Part shown: piece by piece, positions 56,773-64,000 of the stretch
Position numbering within the stretch: position 1 is the stretch's first letter
How the letters are laid out: the number at the start of each line of letters is the position of its first letter
Source of the DNA: Basidiobolus meristosporus CBS 931.73
Taxonomy: Eukaryota; Basidiobolomycota; Basidiobolomycetes; Basidiobolales; Basidiobolaceae
Reading direction: 5' to 3'
DNA: 64,000 bases
Assembly (NCBI GenBank): GCA_002104905.1
Contig: MCFE01000171.1
Coordinates: forward strand, 62,001 to 126,000
The notes under the pieces: model-generated
Seen by the model: the letters and a program-made list of their open reading frames with translations, nothing else
What the model was told of the DNA's origin: nothing
Databases searched by the model: none
Position numbers and translations under genes: made by a program

Positions 56773-57289
56773 AAGATGCATCCCAAACAATTTTTGCAAG
56801 TGGTTGTAGTAATTCTTCAAGGCTCCCATTACCAATATTAATGGAAACACACCACTTTTCTAGCCACAACATCACATTACTCACAAACAGATGGATTACT
56901 GGGCTCATTTGGCTCTATAAAGTGTCCTTGGCACTTTTTTCTACAGGTGTTGTCTCATTGCATCTTGCAATTTTGTTGGACTCAAGCAAGGTACTGTTGT
57001 TAGAGGAGATAGGCTCACAATATATTAGTGAGTCTTCTTTTTCAGAGCTATTGCTCTTTCTGCCATATTCAGAAGGCTGAGGTGAGCCCAAAGGCACTAC
57101 AGACTCACATGACTTAGTTTGCACACGGTGACAGGTACAGCTAGGTGCTGTTATATAAGTATCAAGTGGCTGGCAGGATGTAGTTGGTACAGAAGTACCT
57201 GATCAATTGTCAAACATGACTTGTGTGGCAAAACACTGGCTGTGAGCCTTTTAATACTTCCTATGCTGTCTGTGCCCTTCATGGCTGGA
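56773..57289. other. Unassigned repeat-rich DNA
   Basis: About 500 bp. An open frame at 56841-57080 has no recognisable family. CpG-poor like surrounding relics. Confidence 0.3.
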
Positions 57290-58223
57290 AGGCTTGTTAC
57301 AATAGCCACAATGTGTCAGCTTGTTCATAGTGCTGGATCAATCTAGCACTCTAAGGCACTATCTGGCACTATCCTTTTTATCACAATGCCAGTGGTAGGA
57401 TATAGTTACTGGTAACTATACTCAATCTTGCTTATGTTGCTCATATTAGTGCTTTCCTTGCTATATCTACTCTTCATATTAGACTTGTTCCATCATACCG
57501 TGCCAGGGCGCGTGGCGCAATCCGCGGTTGCAAAGAACGATCGGGCACGATATTATAGCTACCAGAAGGCAGGATTGTTCTTGGACAATTTTGCACTATG
57601 CGGGACAATCTCGCACACTATGGCACAATCTGACACGATGAGGTTGGCGCGGATGATCGCGCCAACTCGTAATGCTTGCATCACATGCGCGATTGGATAC
57701 CGCTATAATGGCAGGTAAAATCCGGTATTTGGATATGTTTCTTTAATGTAAATGGAAATAAATGTGTATCACACTATAAACTACACTGATACTTACCATT
57801 TTGGTTACCCTCACTCCAATTGGACGGTATCTCAGTGGTTAATTGGTCCAAAAGTATCCTGAAGCTGGCAGCCCCCAATTGGCTCATTGACTACTGAAAA
57901 AGCTACCTGATTTGCCATCAAATATCCCATTTTGCCCATTGAGCAAGTAAATCCCTGATCCTAGTGATTGGGCAAGGTGTCATAGCTAGCATGCAAGCGA
58001 TCGTGTAGGTGCAAAACAGATCCAATAGCTGCACTGGTATTACAGATGACGTATATATATGCAGGGTGTTTATTTATAAGGGTTCTGTCTCAAATGTGAG
58101 ACGACCTTGATATTACTTATATCAAAAATTTGATGATCACTGATTTGCGATGGCTCAATTCGGATCGCAAAAAAAAAGGGTTGTTGGGATCATTACGAAT
58201 GTGAGTGATTCAAAGCAATCGCA

Positions 58224-58745
58224 TTATCTTCTCCTGGGTTTTTTTCTCACAGGGATTACTACTGAAGCATTTGGTAGTGACTCACTTTGCACACCTATAC
58301 TACTTCCTGGCTGACTATCATCTTGGCTACTTGTGTATTTGTAGTCAGTATTTTGCCTCCTAGTTGATGAGTGCGATGCTGCAGCTTGGCCACGCTGAAT
58401 CGCTCCAACTGAACCAACTGAACCAACTGAACCGGCCTGTAGTGCCACGCACTGACGCGTTCTTTTACTTGCCAAGGGCTCCGGTGGTTGAGTCACTTCA
58501 TGTTGGTCATCATCAGTCAGTTCACCAGAAGTAACTCGCTGATGGTCAGGCAAAACAGCACACGCAGGCGCGCCTTGACGCGTTGAGATGGCCCTTGGCT
58601 GAGTTCGATGTGATGCCGCATGTTGACGTGACTTGGTCCGCTCCAATGGACTTGTGTCTAACTGAGCAGTTTGGTGAGTTCTGGTAGTTTTGCTCTGAAG
58701 CGCTGTAGTGGGGTGACAGTGACACCCACTGACAAATGTGCTCAT
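58224..58745 (-). CDS. Ser/Thr/Gln-rich ORF, probable C-terminal part of Harbinger accessory protein
   Basis: 173 codons. The first 15 or so codons lie inside the inverted-repeat arm; the rest is low-complexity, hydrophilic, with a GSV repeat and a basic end (RKKPRRR) resembling a nuclear localisation signal. In orientation and order it follows the Myb/SANT-like ORF (61003-61646), from which the 2.3-kb insert separates it. The frames do not join directly across the insert, so continuity is an inference. Confidence 0.45.
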   Translation of the reverse strand: MSTFVSGCHCHPTTALQSKTTRTHQTAQLDTSPLERTKSRQHAASHRTQPRAISTRQGAPACAVLPDHQRVTSGELTDDDQHEVTQPPEPLASKRTRQCVALQAGSVGSVGSVGAIQRGQAAASHSSTRRQNTDYKYTSSQDDSQPGSSIGVQSESLPNASVVIPVRKKPRRR

Positions 58746-61002
58746 TCCCTTATTTTCTACTTCCCTATATCTCTACTACACTTATTTTAGTTTTATCCCA
58801 TTTGTCTTACCCAATCAGTACTATCCCATAAGCCGGTTGACTATCACACCTGCTTACCTTATTGCATAAGTTACCCCTCACTTTATGTAAGATTACTAGC
58901 TATAAGTACTTCTAAATTAGGCAAGTACCCGCGCCAGTGCCCGTGACACATGATCAGCCCGTGTGACCATCCCTACCATTTCCATACCATATATGGTATC
59001 CCCATGTTACACAGGTTTCAGAATACTGATTCCTGATTGGTTGGATGTGCTGTGCCTCTTAGAACCTTCCGGCACCTACTTAGAACATTCTTAGGTCATT
59101 CTGATGTCATTAAGATTTCTATTGATATCCGGAACCTTCTGGAACACCATGATTAGTAATCACTTAGCCAGTAAGAAAAGTATATAAGGGAGGCTATCCC
59201 TCAACAATAAATCATCATCCCTTTTATCAATATACCGACTTGTTGATTAGTGTGATCACTGCTACCTGCTGCTACCTGAACTTCCAACCCCAGACCACAG
59301 GACACTCCCAGGAAACCGCGCTGACAGCCAACTGACCTTGGAGGCACTACTTGTGAGGAATACTCAGAGTAGGTATCTTTTATTATATTTGGTTCTTTCC
59401 CAAGTTTGTTCTTGTACAGGCAAAGATACTTTTCTGTCTTTGTAACTATTGACCACAGCTGCATTCTTATCAAGTCCCTGCTGGTGGAGTTTACAGTTGT
59501 TTTGACTTTGGAAGCTTTAGTACATTGTCATCTCAAAGGACACTGAACCCAGCACATACTTTTGTTAAGACGCCAACTAAGTTGGGGATTGTAGCTCAAT
59601 AGTTTTCCCTTGACAAGCTTGTGGCTTTATTCCCCTTCACATTAGATTAGAGACAGAACCCAAGTATTCCTAGCAAGCTTTTGCCAGAGGTTATCGCACC
59701 CAGTGAACACCCCACACACAAAACACTTGAGAAGTGTTGGACGTATCTCTCCCTTGGACTTATACACCACCACAGCACGCGCGTTGACCCGACGGGCGTT
59801 GACTCAATGCGCGTTGACTTGACGCAGGGCGTTCTGGTAAAGGGTGTTGGCGTGGTCTGGACTGACATGCGCCGGCGAGCTGTGGTTGCAAGAGATGGTA
59901 GGGCATCCAGCGAGGCGTGCTGGCGCTGTGGTGGTGTATAGGTCTAAGGGAGAGATATGTCCAACACTTCTCAAGTGTTTTGTGTGTGGGGTGTTCACTG
60001 GGTGCGATAACCTCTGGCAAAAGCTTGCTAGGAATACTTGGGTTCTGTCTCTAATCTAATGTGAAGGGGAATAAAGCCACAAGCTTGTCAAGGGAAAACT
60101 ATTGAGCTACAATTCCCAACTTAGTTGGCGTCTTAACAAAAGTATGTGCTGGGTTCAGCGTCCTTTGAGATGACAATGTACTAAAGCTTCCAAAGTCAAA
60201 ACAACTGTAAACTCCACCAGCAGGGACTTGATAAGAATGCAGCTTTGGTCAATAGTTACAAAGACAGAAAAGTATCTTTGCCTGTACAAGAACAAACTTG
60301 GGAAAGAATCAAATATAATAAAAGATACCTACTCTGAGTATTCCTCACAAGTAGTGCCTCCAAGGTCAGTTGGCTGTCAGCACGGTTTCCTGGGAGTGTC
60401 CTGTGGTCTAGGGTTGGAAGTTCAGGTAGCAGCAGGTAGCAGTGATCACACTAATCAACAAGTTGGTATATTGATAAAAGGGATGATGATTTATTGTTGA
60501 GGGATAGCCTCCCTTATATACTTTTCTTCACTGGCTAAGTGATTACTAATCATGGTGTTCCAGAAGGTTCCGGAGTTCAATAGAAATCTTAATGACATCA
60601 GAATGACCTAAGAATGTTCTAAGTAGGTGCCGGAAGGTTCTAAGAGGCACAGCACATCCAACCAATCAGGAATCAGTATTCTGAAACCTGTGTAACATGG
60701 GGATACCATATATGGTATGGAAATGGTAGGGATGGTCACACGGGTTGATCATGTGTCACGGGTACTGGCGCGGGTACTTGCCTAATATAGAAGCACTTGT
60801 AACTAGTAATCTTACATAAAGTGAGGGGTAACTTATGCAATAAGGTAAGCAGGTGTGATAGTCAACCGGCTTATGGGATAGTACTGATTGGGTAAGACAA
60901 ATGGGATAAAACTAAAATAAGTGTAGTAGAGATATAGGGAAGTAGAAAATAAGGGAATGAGCACATCTGTTAGTGGGTGTCACTGTCACCCCACTACAGC
61001 GC
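58701..61002. repeat. 2.3-kb near-perfect inverted repeat
   Basis: Arms of about 1,076 bp (58701-59776 and 59925-61002) are reverse complements, about 98% identical by eye where I compared them, around a 148-bp spacer. Outer ends read CTGTAGTGGGGTG...CACCCCACTACAG with GCGC at both junctions. Each arm carries a TATATAAGGG box and a downstream AATAAATC, both pointing toward the centre. Short open frames occur as mirrored pairs (59201-59473 minus, 60228-60500 plus) and are not credible genes. Confidence 0.92.
59777..59924. repeat. Spacer with GCGTTGAC units
   Basis: 148-bp GC-rich loop of the inverted repeat. Contains GCGTTGAC at 59781, 59796 and 59811, an exact 15-bp period. Nothing else recognised. 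Confidence 0.75.
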
Positions 61003-61646
61003 AATCTGGACAATGTTGCTCGCGGTCTGTATTCTGCCTCCTGAAGCTCACCATCTGATTCCTCAAGGTATTCACTTACCCTCTGTCTGATACTTTGGAG
61101 CTGTTGCCTGGATGAGTCCTGTGTATATTGCTCTCGGAAGCCACTTAGCTCTACTAATATATCACGTAGTACATTAGTCATTTGAGGCAAAAACTCATTC
61201 AAAATCTCTTTGGTTCCCAAAGTTGAGGCACGAACGGACGCATCCGGCCCGTACTGTGCAAATTGCGCGCAAAATTGTTCCCGCGCGGCTTCCTTGTCAA
61301 ATCCCCTCACTCTCAGCTCATTCTTGATTTCAATACTTGTCTTGTTATATATCTTTTTACATACATTGGCTGGCATCTTGATGTAGAACTCATGCCACAG
61401 CTTTCTACTCAAATTCTTCCATCCTTGTCAACTCTCTGAGGTATCTAGTTCTGCTAGATTAATCAGTAGTGCCCAAATATCTGTATGAAGGCTCATCATA
61501 GACACTTGGGCCATACTAAAATCATTTGGCGAGAACTCGAACGGATCCAACATCGACTTTTCCGGTCCGAACCGCGCTTGTGAGCTGGGGGATGGGTTTT
61601 GTCTGGGTTGTACTAAAGATGAGTTGAGGCTTGGTATGGGGACCAT
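61003..61646 (-). pseudogene. Harbinger H1 Myb/SANT-like accessory ORF, truncated
   Basis: Minus-strand frame from the ATG at 61646. Residues near QGWKNLSRKLWHEFYIKMP and IYNKTSIEIKNELRVRGF resemble the Trp-rich Myb/SANT-type DNA-binding region of Harbinger accessory proteins, followed by a helical tail. A TGA at 61428-61430 splits the frame. The same TGA occurs in copy H3, so it is either ancestral (for example an intron edge) or a shared CGA-to-TGA change. The 3' end is replaced by the inverted-repeat insert. Confidence 0.65.
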
Positions 61647-62005
61647 AGCAACGGATTTGGATACTTATACAGCAGTATATTGGCATCAACCTGGTCTTAT
61701 ATGAAATATATATGAAAACTAAAGTGATTGTTGAATTTTCCATATATTATGCATGATGCATCTCGGATTGCATTGACACGGATCAGATCACATCAATTGC
61801 AGATTTCCTATTTGATTATAGACCTATGATTAAAGCATCAATAAAAGTACCAAGGCATTGTTTGCGGATGATTTTTGCAACATAATGATGGGATACATGG
61901 CAATTGATGGAGATTTAACCATAATGTGTTAAAAATCAGATAAATAACGCAGATCGCGCCAAATCAATTCAAACCGCCTCCATACAATCATCCATCAATT
62001 TTAAT

Positions 62006-62890
62006 ATGACTTACTCATCTGAATGGTCTTTTCTCATCAATCCCATCACTACCACTGGATTTCCTTTTGACACACTGGAGGAGATCTATTCCAAGTACTG
62101 TGGACCATCAACCCCAATCTACTCAAGGAGATCCCTTGTTAAGCTTCTCTGCAATTACAAGAACTATTGCCCTACAAGGTTTCATCCCACCATCCATGGC
62201 AACAAAAGTCCTAGAAGCTTTCATTCCCAGCAGACAGCAATGGAGAACCATCTTGCAGAGGGTATGAATGACTTAGAGCAAGCTTGGAATACTAGGTTCA
62301 GAAGCTCCAATAGACTTCCATATCCCAGAGTGTTCAGCAACAGGTTCCATATCAGGAGTATTTTGGATACCTTCCCAGTGAGGATTAACAGACCTTCTAG
62401 AGGGCAGAGGCACTTTTATTCTCGCAAGTACAAGGCACACTGTGTGAAGTTTCAAGCACTGTCTGACATTGAGGGTAACATCATCTGGTTTAGTGGGCCA
62501 TTTGCTGGAAGTAGTCATGACAAAGCACTCTGGGTAGAGAATCATCCTGAATTCAGTAGAGGGGAGAAATGTATGGCAGACTTGGCCTATATAGGAGAGG
62601 ATTGTCAGAGATTAGGATGTATTACAGCTTATAGGAAGCCAAGGAATGTTGTGCTTAGCAGGAAGCAGAAGCTCTACAATGAGATATTTAATCATTTCAG
62701 AGTAAGGGTAGAGCACACATTTGGATATCTGAAGAGATTCAGCATATTGGCAGGTAAATACAGAGGAAAGTCATATATAGGAGAAAACAGCAGAATAGGT
62801 AAAATAGTTAAGATACTTATCAATGCACAGTATGTTCATACAAGAAGACATCCACTGAGAGAAATGTGTCTGGAGCATTATGAAGAGTAA
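62006..62890 (+). CDS. Harbinger transposase (DDE_Tnp_4 / HARBI1-like)
   Basis: 294 residues, uninterrupted. Shows the family layout: ILDTFPVRINRPS (first acidic region), HCVKFQALSDIEGNIIWFSG, then PFAGSSHDKALW, CMADLAYIGEDCQRLG (second Asp region) and RVRVEHTFGYLKRF (Glu region). It cuts and pastes its element, normally aided by the Myb-like protein. It is shorter than many Harbinger transposases (often 350-450), with the short end at the N-terminus; an upstream exon was not found. It is divergent from the accessory ORF. The reading frame keeps CpG-containing codons that are lost in copies H2 and H3, in line with being the youngest copy. Confidence 0.88.
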   Translation: MTYSSEWSFLINPITTTGFPFDTLEEIYSKYCGPSTPIYSRRSLVKLLCNYKNYCPTRFHPTIHGNKSPRSFHSQQTAMENHLAEGMNDLEQAWNTRFRSSNRLPYPRVFSNRFHIRSILDTFPVRINRPSRGQRHFYSRKYKAHCVKFQALSDIEGNIIWFSGPFAGSSHDKALWVENHPEFSRGEKCMADLAYIGEDCQRLGCITAYRKPRNVVLSRKQKLYNEIFNHFRVRVEHTFGYLKRFSILAGKYRGKSYIGENSRIGKIVKILINAQYVHTRRHPLREMCLEHYEE

Positions 62891-63076
62891 ATAAAGCAAG
62901 GAAAGCACTATTCTGAGCAACATAAGTAAGATTGAGTAAAATTACCAGTAACTGTATCATACCACTGGCATCATGGTAGAAATTATAGTGCCAGATAGTG
63001 CCGTAGAGTGCCAGATCGATCCGGCACTATAAACCGGCTGGCACTATGTGGCACTATCCAACGGAACAAGTCTATT

Positions 63077-63945
63077 GCTCCAGACACATTTCTCTGAGTG
63101 GATGTCTTCTTGTATGAATATACTGTGCATTAATAAGTATATTAGCTATTTTACCTATTCTGCTGTTTTCTCCCACATACAACTTTCCTCTGTATTTACC
63201 AGCCAATATGCTGAATCTCTTCAGAAATCCAAATGTATGCTCTACCCTCACTCTGACATGATTAAATATTTCATTGTAGAGTGTCTGCTTCCTGCTATGC
63301 ACACCATTCCTTGGCTTCCTATATGCTGTACTATATCCTAACCTCTGACAATCCTCTTCTATATGAGCTAAGTCTGCCATACATTTCTCCCCTTTGCCAA
63401 GTTCAGGATGATTCTCTACCCAGAGTGCTTTGTCATGCCTACTTCCAGCAAATGGCCCACTAAACCAGATGATGTTACCCTCAATGTCAGACAGTGATTG
63501 AAACTTCACAGTGTGCCTTGTACTTGCCAGAATAAAAGTGCCTCTGCCCTCTAGAAGTTCTGTTAATCCTCACTGGGAAGGTATCCAAAATACTCCTGAT
63601 ATGGAACCTGTTGCTGAACCCTCTGGGATGTGGAAGTCTATTGGAGCATCTGAGCCAAGTATTCCAAGCTTGCTCTAAGTCATTCATTCCTTCTGCAAGG
63701 TGGTTCTCCATTGCTGTCAGCTGGGAATGAAAGCTTCTAGGACTTTTGCTACCATGGATGGTGGGATGAAGCCTTGTGGGGCAATAGTTTCTGTAATAGC
63801 AGAGATGCTCAACAAGGGATCCCCTTATATAGATTGAGGTAGATGGTCCACTGTACTTGGTATAGGTCTCCTCTACTGTGTTGAAAGGAGATCCAGTGGT
63901 GGTGATGGGATTGATGAGAAAAGACCATTCAGATGAGTAAGTCAT
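63077..63945 (-). pseudogene. Harbinger H2 transposase, frameshifted
   Basis: Reverse-oriented homologue of the H1 transposase beginning at the ATG at 63945. A 2-bp loss relative to H1 near 63508 (CACTGTGAAG against CACTGTGTGAAG) shifts the frame between the first acidic block and the SDIEGNIIWFSG block. The last codons are cut off by the H1 insertion at 63076. The rest is well conserved (RVRVEHTFGFLKRF). Confidence 0.88.
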
Positions 63946-64000
63946 ATCAAAATTGATAGGTGCTTGGGCTGAGGTGAATTCAATTAATTTGGGGCAATCA

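Larger units (their letters stand above)
57481..63073 (+). mobile_element. PIF/Harbinger element H1 (inner, near intact)
   Basis: 5,593 bp bounded by perfect 11-bp inverted repeats AGACTTGTTCC (57481-57491) and GGAACAAGTCT (63063-63073) and a 3-bp duplication ATT (57478-57480, 63074-63076). Three-base duplications are typical of PIF/Harbinger. It carries the usual pair of divergent genes, a Myb/SANT-like ORF (minus) and a DDE transposase (plus). Subterminal AGTGCC/GGCACT words cluster near the right end. About 2.3 kb is the inverted-repeat insert at 58701-61002; without it the element is about 3.3 kb, the usual size. Confidence 0.9.
57290..64000 (-). mobile_element. PIF/Harbinger copy H2 (outer, interrupted, runs off window)
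   Basis: 57290-57480 and 63074-64000 are the two parts of one reverse-oriented Harbinger element. Its left end AGGCTTGTTAC resembles the H1 terminal repeat AGACTTGTTCC. Joining 63074 to 57480 restores the H1-like sequence ...TGGAGC(A)ATTATGAAGAGTA. The interruption is element H1 with an ATT duplication. The right end lies beyond the window. Confidence 0.88.

Noticed and set aside
59201-60500. Two nearly identical 90-codon open frames in opposite directions
   Set aside because: They are the same stretch of the two inverted-repeat arms; no start context or family, so not a duplicated gene.
58701-61002. Palindrome as a read-foldback assembly error
   Set aside because: Arms differ at scattered positions and the spacer is asymmetric, unlike a template-switch artefact; still worth a read-level check.
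1-64000. tRNA, rRNA and CRISPR
   Set aside because: No B-box-like GGTTCRANNCC with cloverleaf, no rRNA core sequence and no regularly spaced direct repeats were seen on reading; a covariance search was not possible.

Overview
This window looks like nuclear DNA of a filamentous fungus. Genes carry short GT-AG introns of about 45-75 bp, several with a CTAAC branch-site motif, and the protein set is fungal: PacC/Rim101, a WOPR regulator, COX12, a PKA regulatory subunit and a KNH-type secreted protein. The PAS protein layout and the HRI-type eIF2-alpha kinase, together with the heavy transposon load, hint at an early-diverging lineage (Zoopagomycota or Mucoromycota). That placement is an inference from remembered family distribution, not a demonstrated result.

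Positions 1-26,600 are a compact gene block: LIM protein (+), NCS-1 calcium sensor (+), triple-KH RNA-binding protein (-), NSRP1-like splicing factor (+), GNAT acetyltransferase (+), PacC/Rim101 (-), mitochondrial m-AAA protease (-), COX12 (-), PKA regulatory subunit (-), KNH-type secreted protein (+), WOPR regulator (-), a doubtful small ORF (-), PAS protein (+), glutathione S-transferase (-) and HRI-like eIF2-alpha kinase (-). Many are sensors or regulators (calcium, cAMP, pH, stress, morphogenesis), but nothing shows they form one co-regulated unit. I found no tRNA, rRNA or CRISPR.

Positions 26,600-64,000 are a transposon graveyard, with one plausible host gene left (a C2H2 zinc-finger protein at 41,449-42,135). 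It holds two full-length Ty1/copia elements with 5-bp target duplications (30,907-35,591, and 44,701-49,384 reversed). A 4-kb LTR element of a related family (49,412-53,397) has no recognisable pol. There are also truncated and solo LTRs, a TIR MITE family (two copies), a CACTA-like transposase relict, a Ty3/gypsy gag-protease relict and three PIF/Harbinger copies. The insertions are nested and can be ordered from their target duplications. One old Harbinger copy was cut by a MITE (itself cut by a solo LTR), a copia element and the pol-less LTR element. A younger Harbinger element (57,481-63,073) sits inside a second Harbinger copy. That young element contains a 2.3-kb, nearly perfect inverted repeat (58,701-61,002) with a 148-bp spacer, which is the least explained structure in the window.

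Older repeats have lost CpG to TpG/CpA while younger copies keep it, which points to methylation-linked decay of repeats.
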